From contig DKZL01000010.1 of assembly GCA_002493635.1 (NCBI GenBank), positions 14,940-51,043 of the forward strand: a stretch of 36,104 nt of DNA, in the 5' to 3' direction. Origin of the DNA: Ruminococcaceae bacterium UBA7075 (GTDB taxonomy: Bacteria; Bacillota; Clostridia; Oscillospirales; Acutalibacteraceae). Positions 22,643-30,593 of the stretch are shown one piece after another. The translations under genes were made by a program, and so were the position numbers. The notes beneath the pieces are model-generated. The model was not told the DNA's origin and did no database searches. It was given only the letters and a program-made list of their open reading frames with translations. How positions within the stretch are numbered: the first letter of the stretch is position 1; every line of letters begins with the position of its first letter.

Positions 22643-25600
22643 TTATTTTTTCCTTTCGCTTTTATGTTTTTTTCTGTTTACAAAGTAAACAATGATAGTT
22701 AAAAATGTTGCTGCAAGAAACGCACCGCTGATAATATAGAAAGGCGTAACGCCGTAAGAACCGGTATTATTCAATAAAGCATTTGCATCTTTTACGGTAA
22801 CTTCGACAAATAATGTGTCATCACTTTCAGTAGAAATGCTGAAAAATACTTTTCCTGCGTAAGGCATACGACCTTTCGGTGGCTTTGTTTCCTGAAAATA
22901 ATAATCGCCGCTCGGTAGGTCATAAACATAGAGTTTGCCATTATTGTCAGTTGATAGATTTGTTGTCATTGCAACAGTTGTATTTGCAGAGTAACCTCCT
23001 ATGCCAGTTTGAACAAGCGGTACTGCTGTACCGTCGTCCTTAAACAAAACCCATTCAGAGCCAGCAAGTCCATTGCCGTTCTCATCCTGCTTATACAGTG
23101 TTACAGAACCTCTTTTCAGAGTGTTTTTAATTGTTACAACAACTAAAGCATCAGTTAATCTGTCTGAATTAATTGTTACAGTCTTAGTTGAAGGGGTCTT
23201 ATATCGAACAGGAATTTCAAAAATCCCTTCAATTCCGTCACCAAGCTCTTCCTCATTGAAACATTTGCCAAGCTCTGTTACAGTGTATTTGATCTTTTCA
23301 TTGGACGAATTGTAAACAGGAAGATTGCTGACAATTACCGAATCAGAATTACCTGTACTGTAGTTACCGTAATCATTCCCTTGATTATCCTTTACATTAA
23401 ACCAGTAATTCTGAGTATCGCCGTCTTCTGAGTTTTTTACTATTTTCAGACTGCCTGTTGTAACATCATTTTCAAATTCAACAGTACCAAAAACAGTGTC
23501 ATATTCGGAATCATTCATATTGGCAATATATTCGAGCCAGTTATCATAATTACTGAAGTCAATGCTTGATGTTATGTCTTTATTAAAAGTTACAGTAACA
23601 TCATTCGGAACAGCATACCATTCAGGAATAACATATCCGCCATTCCCATTAGAATATCCTAATTCTGTAACTGTATATTTCAACTGTTTACCTGTTGTAT
23701 AGTTGTACAAATTAAGATGATTCCAATTGATTTGACCGTCTTCATTGGTTTTAGCAATATTGGAATAACTTCCGTCATCTGATTTCAGTTCAAAATAGAA
23801 ATCAGAAATCACATCATTGAACGATGTTTTATTAAGCGTCAGTGCCCCTGTTATATGACGGTTTATGTATGATGACTGAGCATAGAATACTTTACCTTTT
23901 GGTGTGGCAATAGTAACATCGCCAAACCACGACAGTTGATTATCGGTGTCAATATCTGCATCAGGATTTGCGGTAACAGTTTTCGTTAAGTATGTATCAA
24001 AGAAATACTCCGGAACAAAATATCCACCATTACCATCGGAATATCCTAACTCGGTTACGGTATATGTAATGTACCTGCCATCAGAGGTAAGAGCAGGAAG
24101 ATTGCTTACGGTTGTATATCCGGCACTTTTATTTCCAAACTGTCCAACCATAAAACTGTCATTACTAAGAGATACAGATACTATCTCGTTATATCCGGCA
24201 TCGCTTGTGATATTAAAGTAAATATCAGGATAGTCTTCAGCTGAATCGTCACTGTATTTCCTCAAAGCAATACTGAGTGTCTTATATTTGTTGTAGAAAT
24301 TAACAGTCTGTCTGTTATAACCGCTTACGACCGTAATATCATCAACAAGGTTAACTGTCTGGTCTTCAGGAGTAAGATAATAATCAGGGATTGAATATCC
24401 GGTTTCTGATGTTGAATCGGATAAACCTAATTCGTGAATTGTGTATTCAATCACATTGTCATTATCGTCATAAATCTGAAGATTTGACAGTAACGCCTGT
24501 CCGTTACTCAGCGTTGAAATACGATAAGATTTGCCGTTTGTTCCTGTTACCTCAAAATACACACCTGCTGTTTTATTATCATCAGCAGTTTTTCTGATTA
24601 TGAGCTGACCGGTCTTAGCAACATTTTTAAATGTTACAGTAGCGGTTTCGCCCGTTTTAACAGTTACAGACTGATTAGCAGGTTTATTACCATATCGCTT
24701 TGGATAATAGAATGTCTTTCCGTTATCGCTTGAAAAACCAAGCTCAGATACAAGATAATTTCCTGCTGTAAGCTCACTCAAGGTAGAATTTGTAATTAAA
24801 CCGTTTTCATCAGTTTTGAAGTTACCGATTAATGTACCCGAAGTGCTTTTGCCTGAATAAACAGCAAACCACACATCTTTGATTACGCCGTCAGTAGCAG
24901 TTTTTTTGATTGAAAGACCGCCTGTATCCTGTTGTTCGGGAACCTGAAGCACTCCCTTATCTAAATTTACATTTGTGGTTCGCCAGTCAAGGTCTTCATC
25001 TGCTGTTTCTTTATCAATGGTTGTAAAATAAATTTCATTATTGAGTTGATAGCCGTTTGGTGCTGAAGTTTCTTGAACTGTTATAAAACCAAAGGGAATT
25101 TGTGGAACAGCTTCCGAATTGTAATAAAGCTCATCACTCTTACTTTTAATTAATAAGGACTCATTAGTATAATCAATGAATCCATTACTATTGGTCTTGT
25201 ATACCCAAGTACGAGTAGGAGCAACCCCTTCAACATCTGCTAAAGATGAGTAGTTATTAGCATAGTATTTTACAGTAAATTCTGCACCTGCAAGCTTTTC
25301 AGTATTAGTACCTTTTCCTGTAGTAGCATCGTATTTCTGTAAGAGTACTGATAACGGGTCTAATCCTGGTGTTTCAGGAACAGTTAAATCAGAGCTTGAC
25401 CTACCGAGAGAATAAATCGGATATGATACATCAGTACCATTTACCTTTTCAGTTGTCGTTCTACCGGAATTGTAAAACTGATACTTCTTTGTATCCAATT
25501 CATATCCCGGCGAAGCCTTGATTTCCTTTGCATATAGTATCTGTGCTTTAATCAAAGTCAGATTATTATATGTACCATAACCATTTTCATTTGTTGTAAT

Positions 25601-27223
25601 CGTCACGGTTGAACCCGATACTGTTAGTGCATTTTTACAATCACTGTCTGTATAAACCTGATAGACTGCACCTGCAAGACTGTAACAACCATTTCCATCT
25701 GTTACCGTTTTATCAGCTGATACTTTTGTAATGTCAAGAGCTAACTGCGGTTCATCAGTACAAGTAAAGGTATAAATCGGATATCCGTTTTGACTTACTT
25801 CACTTGATTTTGTAAACCGAAAGACTTCCTTATTAAGTGCAAAACCTTTTGGTGCCTCAATTTCCTTGACATAATATGATTCAATAAGTGAAGCAGTAAC
25901 ATTGCGTGTGCTGCCACCATAATAGCCTACACCGCTTTCATCAGTGATAATATACATATTATTATTCGATGAGTTTTTTGCAGGGACTTTACAATCTTTA
26001 TCGGTGAAAATTTGGAATTTCGCACCCTCAAGGCTGTAACAGCTGTTGTTATTTGTCAGCTCCTTATTTGCAGACTTTTTGTAAATTTTCATTACACCCT
26101 GTGGTTTAGGTGTATTCAAATAAAAATAGCTTACAGGATTTGAAAAAGTACAGCCACGAGCAAAAGCCTGATAACCGCCCCAATCAGTTGAAAGAATAAT
26201 ACTTAAGTTTTCTTCCTTAAACGACTGTAAGCCTCGGACAAAACTGTTTGTCACGGTTACTTTAACTTTACCGTCCAAAGGTTTAGAGGATTTGAATGTA
26301 ACTGTATTGCTGCTCTTATTAAGAGTAACAGATACATTTTTGTTGTCTACTTTGAAATCAGAAGCGATTGTATTTTGTGAAGATGTCGTGCTTCCGTGTC
26401 CCATATCAACAACCAGATTATCATCGTGAAGCGTTATGGAATATGTTCCGTCGCTGTTTAGTGCCATTGTATAATTAGGAGCTGAACTTGATGATAGGTT
26501 GGCATACGAAGGTGCATTAAGGCACTTTTTAACCCAACCTATCATATTGTTATAAGCTGTCTGAATAGCACTGACGCTTGTTTCCGCCCAGCTTTCAGCA
26601 CCAAGATATGTGGATGGATTTAAAAAACCATTCCCGTATTGAGGTGCTGCATGACCGTCACGGTCTATTGGCTTAAAAGTCACCATACTGCGCCTATATG
26701 CAACCACCTCATACACTAATAACTGTGTTGCATACCAATACTGCTTAGAAGAACTGTAATTACCATAACCACAAGCCAAAACATAGTTTAAAACTTTCTT
26801 TTGATTATTAGTTAGCTTGTTCCACTGAGCTATGCCCGATAAGTCGGTAGATGTTGTATATTTACCTGAGCCGGTAAGCTCTACGCCCTTGTCAGGCTCA
26901 ATACAAAAGGCACGCTGCGAATCTTTAGAAAAGTCCAGAGTTTCGCCGCTTTTTGCAAAATAGTGAACTCTGAAGCCTTGACCTTTAGAATATGTGACAT
27001 GATATGCGTTTCCACTATTGTCATCATAGTAATAATCAATGTTTGATTTCCAATAAATTCCTTGTCCGCTACTGCCACGGCTGCCGTTTGAATTCCACGA
27101 TGCACCGACTGTTTCAGTATCGTTAACGGCAGCTGAAACAGATATTGTTGCGGAAAACATTGTAAAAATACACACAACGGACAAACTAACTGCAACAATT
27201 TTTCTTAGGATTTTACTCTTCAT
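22643..27223 (-). CDS. Thioester-domain/Cna-B repeat adhesin (pilus tip candidate)
   Basis: 1,526 aa. Signal peptide 1-32. A thioester domain follows: Cys107 in RAFCIEPDKG and Gln167 in WYATQLLVYEVV are placed like the Cys-Gln pair that forms a covalent host-binding thioester in Gram-positive adhesins. Then two Cna-B units with YVKEIEAPKGFAL and YAKEIKASPGYEL, a unit with TVQETSAPNGYQL, at least five similar units sharing YTVTELGYSxGNGGY-like strands, and a last unit with YYFQETKPPKGRM. The C-terminus has LNNTG (1484-1488, an LPxTG variant), a membrane helix and a RKKHKSERKK tail. It is the first gene after conserved promoter element B. AAAGGAG precedes the ATG. Confidence 0.92.
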   Translation of the reverse strand: MKSKILRKIVAVSLSVVCIFTMFSATISVSAAVNDTETVGASWNSNGSRGSSGQGIYWKSNIDYYYDDNSGNAYHVTYSKGQGFRVHYFAKSGETLDFSKDSQRAFCIEPDKGVELTGSGKYTTSTDLSGIAQWNKLTNNQKKVLNYVLACGYGNYSSSKQYWYATQLLVYEVVAYRRSMVTFKPIDRDGHAAPQYGNGFLNPSTYLGAESWAETSVSAIQTAYNNMIGWVKKCLNAPSYANLSSSSAPNYTMALNSDGTYSITLHDDNLVVDMGHGSTTSSQNTIASDFKVDNKNVSVTLNKSSNTVTFKSSKPLDGKVKVTVTNSFVRGLQSFKEENLSIILSTDWGGYQAFARGCTFSNPVSYFYLNTPKPQGVMKIYKKSANKELTNNNSCYSLEGAKFQIFTDKDCKVPAKNSSNNNMYIITDESGVGYYGGSTRNVTASLIESYYVKEIEAPKGFALNKEVFRFTKSSEVSQNGYPIYTFTCTDEPQLALDITKVSADKTVTDGNGCYSLAGAVYQVYTDSDCKNALTVSGSTVTITTNENGYGTYNNLTLIKAQILYAKEIKASPGYELDTKKYQFYNSGRTTTEKVNGTDVSYPIYSLGRSSSDLTVPETPGLDPLSVLLQKYDATTGKGTNTEKLAGAEFTVKYYANNYSSLADVEGVAPTRTWVYKTNSNGFIDYTNESLLIKSKSDELYYNSEAVPQIPFGFITVQETSAPNGYQLNNEIYFTTIDKETADEDLDWRTTNVNLDKGVLQVPEQQDTGGLSIKKTATDGVIKDVWFAVYSGKSTSGTLIGNFKTDENGLITNSTLSELTAGNYLVSELGFSSDNGKTFYYPKRYGNKPANQSVTVKTGETATVTFKNVAKTGQLIIRKTADDNKTAGVYFEVTGTNGKSYRISTLSNGQALLSNLQIYDDNDNVIEYTIHELGLSDSTSETGYSIPDYYLTPEDQTVNLVDDITVVSGYNRQTVNFYNKYKTLSIALRKYSDDSAEDYPDIYFNITSDAGYNEIVSVSLSNDSFMVGQFGNKSAGYTTVSNLPALTSDGRYITYTVTELGYSDGNGGYFVPEYFFDTYLTKTVTANPDADIDTDNQLSWFGDVTIATPKGKVFYAQSSYINRHITGALTLNKTSFNDVISDFYFELKSDDGSYSNIAKTNEDGQINWNHLNLYNYTTGKQLKYTVTELGYSNGNGGYVIPEWYAVPNDVTVTFNKDITSSIDFSNYDNWLEYIANMNDSEYDTVFGTVEFENDVTTGSLKIVKNSEDGDTQNYWFNVKDNQGNDYGNYSTGNSDSVIVSNLPVYNSSNEKIKYTVTELGKCFNEEELGDGIEGIFEIPVRYKTPSTKTVTINSDRLTDALVVVTIKNTLKRGSVTLYKQDENGNGLAGSEWVLFKDDGTAVPLVQTGIGGYSANTTVAMTTNLSTDNNGKLYVYDLPSGDYYFQETKPPKGRMPYAGKVFFSISTESDDTLFVEVTVKDANALLNNTGSYGVTPFYIISGAFLAATFLTIIVYFVNRKKHKSERKK

Positions 27224-27339
27224 TTTTTCTCCTTTCTCTTATAATTTTGTAAGATACTTGTCGGTTAATAAATCGGAGCATCTCGCATACGATATAATCT
27301 CATAAAATCACCCTCATTCTGTTTTATAAAATAAAACCT

Positions 27340-27376
27340 TCTACCTATAAGCCGCAAAAATCTGTATTTCGCAACC
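27340..27376 (-). promoter_or_regulatory. Conserved promoter-like element, copy B (adhesin/pilus operon)
   Basis: On the minus strand: GGTTGCG, 13 nt, TGCGGCTTATAGGTAGA. It matches copies A and C in both blocks and in spacing. It faces the adhesin gene with a leader of about 115 nt, and a short GTTTTAT-AAA-ATAAAAC hairpin (27321-27337) lies just downstream. Together with the terminator at 27464-27491 it makes the pilus operon a separate transcription unit. Confidence 0.6.
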
Positions 27377-27463
27377 TGATTTTTGAAATAATTTTAAAAT
27401 TTTATAAATTTGTAAAATAACACAAAAAATGCCCCACATATTTGTTTTGCAGGGCAAAGAAAA

Positions 27464-27491
27464 AAGACAGCCAAGAAAACTTGACTGTCTT
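27464..27491 (-). terminator. Terminator after the 129-aa membrane protein gene
   Basis: Read leftward, AAGACAGTCAAG-TTTT-CTTGGCTGTCTT (12 bp, one U-G) followed by TTTTCTTT. It lies 34 bp after the stop codon at 27525. This is a classic intrinsic terminator. The remaining gap to the adhesin (27224-27463) holds only promoter element B and its leader. Confidence 0.88.
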
Positions 27492-27524
27492 ATATATTTT
27501 ATTTTTAAACTGTATCTTAAATGT

Positions 27525-27914
27525 TTACCAAAAAGCAAACCAGTTTGCTTTTGCCCAATCTGTCATTAGTTCCCCAAATGACAGTAGTGCATCGGCTATT
27601 TCTTCTAAAGCTATAGAAAATAAAATAAGTAAAATCGAAGTTATCCACATACCAACAATAAGAAAAACACCTGTAGATAACGGAGTTTCTCCGGAAGAGA
27701 TTTGATTTACTATAAAAACAGTTGCACCTATAGAGCCGAGAACTAAAATAGAGGAAACAATACTGCCTATTGCTTCAAAAGGAACTGACAACGAATACAG
27801 TAATAAATGCAGCAAATATGTAATTATTCTAATTATGTATGCAAAAATAAAAAATATTACTTTTATAGGAACAAGTATTACGGTTAATATCACTTTCAGT
27901 ATAGTAATAAGCAT
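27525..27914 (-). CDS. Small multi-pass membrane protein
   Basis: 129 aa, almost entirely hydrophobic: three likely membrane spans (LITILKVILTVILVPIKVIF with FIFAYIIRIITYLLHLLL, then SIVSSILVLGSIGATVFIV, then VFLIVGMWITSILLILFSIA) and a short amphipathic tail (EEIADALLSFGELMTDWAK). Similar small membrane proteins occur in Tn1549/CTn-like elements, but I cannot name a family. It follows the secreted repeat protein by 43 bp and ends at an intrinsic terminator. Confidence 0.7.
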   Translation of the reverse strand: MLITILKVILTVILVPIKVIFFIFAYIIRIITYLLHLLLYSLSVPFEAIGSIVSSILVLGSIGATVFIVNQISSGETPLSTGVFLIVGMWITSILLILFSIALEEIADALLSFGELMTDWAKANWFAFW

Positions 27915-27957
27915 ACATATTCAATCCTTTCATTGTAGTCCTTTTTTCGTTAGATAA

Positions 27958-29622
27958 TTAATAATATCCTTCCTTACGAACTACAATTTTCTCAGTCCAC
28001 GCTTCTTTAATAACAACTGTTTCCCAATGTCCTTCTTCAGGAACAGTTATAGTTTGTGTGCCAACTCTTACCGTAGCGGTGTAAGAACCGCTGTTTTCAT
28101 CGTTTATTATATGATTATATAAATGTTCAGTTCGCTCATCAGGTGTCATTTCACCGATAAAAGGATTAATTTTCGCTTCAATGAAGGCTTCGTACCATTC
28201 TGGATCTGTTTCTTCAATATCCCAAATTCGATATCCGACTATTTTACTTGCCTTGTCAACGCAACCTTTACAAATTGTATGCGATTCATAAATACCTTCT
28301 TCGTAAGCATATTCCGGTTCATCTATAATCCATACCGATTTAGTTTCAGCAGGATGGTCAATATATTCATATACTGCTTCGTGCCAGTTCACTTTAACAG
28401 TACAGCTTACGCTCACACCGTTATATGCAGTTGCTGTAATTGTAGCTTCTCCCGGTGCATTAGCTGTTACAATACCTCCGGATGCCTTTACCTCTGCAAT
28501 CTCGCTGTTATCAGATGTATAAACTACTTGGTGAGATTTTTGCCCGATAGGAACTGAGCTGTCAAGGTCAAATTGTTCGCCCGTCTGCAAGTAAACCAGT
28601 GTTTCATTTAAGCTGATTGATGTAGGTGCAAGTTTTACGGTATAAGTGTATTTATGAACCTCGCCGTTGTTGTAATTCACTCTGATTGTTCCTGTTCCTG
28701 TCTGTGCACGGCTCCAGAGATAAAGAGTATATGAACCATCATTGTTCTTTACAACTCGTGAGCTGATGTAACCGTCAACAAAGTCAGACTTTGAGCAATT
28801 CCACTTATCCCAATTACTAACACTGAAGGTGTGACCCGGAACAGTAATGGAAGAAATGTTTTTGAAGATTTTTGCGCAGGTGTCAGACTTACCATTGCTC
28901 TTTGCACCGAGCGTAATACTTTCACCTTGTTTTTCAACTGTATATTTGTCGTGTGCTACATCACCGTTATTATATACGGATTCAATAGTACCTGTACCTG
29001 AGCTTGCTCTGCTCCAAAGGTAAAGTGTATATGTGCCGTTGCTATTCTTTACAACTCGTGAACTGATATAGCCTTCAACATAGTCAGATTTTGAACAATT
29101 CCACTTATCCCAATTACTAACGCTAAAAGTGTGACCCGGCACTGTAATTGTCCTTACATTCTCAAATGTTTTTGAATAGGTGTCTGCCTTGTTGCCGACC
29201 TTTGCATTAAGAGTTATACTTTCGCCCTGATTTGCAACCGTATATGTGCTGTCGCTTATATCACCGTTGTTATATGTTACCTTGATTGTGTCTTTGCCTG
29301 TTTTTGCTCTGCTCCAAAGGTAAAGAGTATATGTGCCGTTGCTGTTCTTTGTAACTCGTGAGCTGATATAGCCTTCAACATAGTCAGATTTTGTACATTT
29401 CCACTCATTCCACTTATAAACACTGAAAGTGTGACCCGGCACTGTAATTGACTTTACATTTTCAAATGTTTTTGAATAGGTGTCAGCCTTGTTGCCGACC
29501 TTTGCGTTAAGAGTAATGCTCTCACCTTGATATGTCGCTGCACTCGCTGAAACCTGGGCAGTAAACAGCGCTGAAGCCGCAAGAGTTGTGGTTAATGCTA
29601 TTGATAATAATTTCTTTTTCAT
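27958..29622 (-). CDS. Secreted protein with three 100-aa repeats and a Big_2-like Ig domain
   Basis: 554 aa. Signal peptide 1-29 ending SASAA. Three repeats of exactly 100 residues start at about 32, 132 and 232, each opening QGESITL and containing the VPGHTFSVxxWxxW and GYISSRV blocks and TYTLYLWSRA. Residues about 332-415 form a bacterial Ig-like (Big_2) domain: LNETLVYLQTGEQFDLDSS, GIVTANAPGEATITATAYNG. The C-terminal 135 residues are Tyr/Glu-rich with a CKGC motif and a final KEAWTEKIVVRKEGYY. There is no LPxTG or membrane anchor, so it is probably released or wall-associated by its repeats. It has its own consensus promoter at 29719-29747. Its role in host or mating contact is inference. 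Confidence 0.82.
   Translation of the reverse strand: MKKKLLSIALTTTLAASALFTAQVSASAATYQGESITLNAKVGNKADTYSKTFENVKSITVPGHTFSVYKWNEWKCTKSDYVEGYISSRVTKNSNGTYTLYLWSRAKTGKDTIKVTYNNGDISDSTYTVANQGESITLNAKVGNKADTYSKTFENVRTITVPGHTFSVSNWDKWNCSKSDYVEGYISSRVVKNSNGTYTLYLWSRASSGTGTIESVYNNGDVAHDKYTVEKQGESITLGAKSNGKSDTCAKIFKNISSITVPGHTFSVSNWDKWNCSKSDFVDGYISSRVVKNNDGSYTLYLWSRAQTGTGTIRVNYNNGEVHKYTYTVKLAPTSISLNETLVYLQTGEQFDLDSSVPIGQKSHQVVYTSDNSEIAEVKASGGIVTANAPGEATITATAYNGVSVSCTVKVNWHEAVYEYIDHPAETKSVWIIDEPEYAYEEGIYESHTICKGCVDKASKIVGYRIWDIEETDPEWYEAFIEAKINPFIGEMTPDERTEHLYNHIINDENSGSYTATVRVGTQTITVPEEGHWETVVIKEAWTEKIVVRKEGYY
28630..29529 (-). repeat. Three tandem 300-bp in-frame repeats
   Basis: The GTGACCCGG landmark recurs at 28831, 29131 and 29431, exactly 300 bp apart, and the other blocks (CCACTTATCCCAATTACTAA, ACTCGTGAGCTGAT) keep the same phase. 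The units are close but not identical at the DNA level, so they are older than the 113-bp repeat. They could expand or contract by recombination. Confidence 0.9.
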
Positions 29623-29718
29623 AGTCTTATCCTCCTCAATATAGAATATTCTTGCTTGTTTTAATAATACATTATTTGTGATTAACTGTCAATTAATATA
29701 TTATTTCTTTACAATATT

Positions 29719-29747
29719 ATTATACACAACAATATTATTATTGTCAA
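29719..29747 (-). promoter_or_regulatory. Consensus promoter of the secreted repeat protein, with dyads
   Basis: On the minus strand, TTGACA (29742-29747), 17 nt, TATAAT (29719-29724). AATAATATTGTT lies in the spacer and AATAATATTGTAA lies across and after the -10. The spacer dyad matches the ssb promoter and the downstream one matches the antitoxin promoter. The rest of the gap 29623-29782 is AT-rich and shows nothing else. Confidence 0.8.
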
Positions 29748-29782
29748 CTATAAATTAGAGCTTTTTCATATTTTTTTAATTT

Positions 29783-30592
29783 TCAGCTGCGTTCGCAAAT
29801 CACATAGTATCTGTTAAATCCACCTTTACCGTCCGAAACACAAGTAATCATTGTCAATAAATCACGATTATCATTGATAAATACTGCTTGCGACTGATTA
29901 GGTGCATAAATTTCTTTTTCTACAACTTTATATGTAATAGTGTACCAGTAATTTGTCAGTGATACTTCATCGCCAATTTGCAGATTGCGAATATTATCAA
30001 AGAATATTCTACCTATATATCCTGTGTGACCTGCAAGCACCGTATTTGTTTTTTCACCGCCAATTGGAAGAGAAGTATAGGTGAGATGAGCTGCACCGTA
30101 GCTCATATTCGCTTCACTTGCACCAAGATAAATAGGTAAATTCATATCAATTGAGGGCGCTGTAACATATCCGTATATACCATTAAAAATCCCATAATCA
30201 GTGAGGTCAATAGTTGGTGATACATATGAAAAACTATCGGTAAGTAACGAACCTTGATTTTCTTTTAAATTTTCATTATATGCAGCACTATCCTTATACA
30301 GTCTGTCAAGGTCAGGTTTGAATAGGAGCGGCGCACTATTCTGCGAATTACCTTGACTTACACGATTGCCTGAACCGTCAATCGGATATCCTTCTTTGTC
30401 AATTTCGCCGTTATCAAGTGCTTCCTGATAGCTTTCATCTTTTACAGCATTATCAACCTGTTCATCAAATTGCTCTATCTTTGATACTGCAATTTGTTTT
30501 CCCACTGTATTTGATACAGTGGGAAACAAGCAGAAACCTAATCCTGATATTATTAAAATAACGGCAAATATCGTAAGTAATTTTTTTCGCAT
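29783..30592 (-). CDS. Second sortase (class C-like, no C-terminal anchor)
   Basis: 269 aa. N-terminal membrane helix (LLTIFAVILIISGLGFCLF), a long charged linker with DKEGYPIDGSGNRVSQG, and a sortase barrel: IYGYVTAPSIDMNLPIYLGA, His189 in AGHTGYIG, Cys251 in TMITCVSD and Arg261 in FNRYYVICE. Unlike the sortase at 20175-21014 it lacks a second membrane helix. Sortases are regularly found in this part of Tn1549-like transfer operons. It begins 1 bp after the methyltransferase stop, so it belongs to the leftward transfer operon. It may anchor the LPxTG proteins of the pilus module. A 13-bp perfect hairpin is encoded at codons 22-31. Confidence 0.92.
   Translation of the reverse strand: MRKKLLTIFAVILIISGLGFCLFPTVSNTVGKQIAVSKIEQFDEQVDNAVKDESYQEALDNGEIDKEGYPIDGSGNRVSQGNSQNSAPLLFKPDLDRLYKDSAAYNENLKENQGSLLTDSFSYVSPTIDLTDYGIFNGIYGYVTAPSIDMNLPIYLGASEANMSYGAAHLTYTSLPIGGEKTNTVLAGHTGYIGRIFFDNIRNLQIGDEVSLTNYWYTITYKVVEKEIYAPNQSQAVFINDNRDLLTMITCVSDGKGGFNRYYVICERS
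30498..30526 (-). repeat. Perfect hairpin inside the second sortase gene
   Basis: TTTCCCACTGTAT (30498-30510) and ATACAGTGGGAAA (30514-30526) form a 13-bp stem with a 3-nt loop, about 65-95 nt after the start codon. It encodes FPTVSNTVGK. No T-run follows. It may slow translation or mark an RNA-processing site, or be chance from the codons used. Confidence 0.6.
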
Positions 30593-30593
30593 T

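Noticed and set aside
28123..28557. 144-aa plus-strand open frame inside the secreted repeat protein gene
   Set aside because: It is antisense to a well-supported coding region, has no ribosome site, and its Phe/Cys-rich composition is what antisense reading gives.
29639..29760. AT-rich repeats (ATATTATT) as a possible replication origin or iteron array
   Set aside because: The repeated words coincide with -35/-10 elements and promoter dyads; there is no array with regular spacing and no replication initiator gene in the window.
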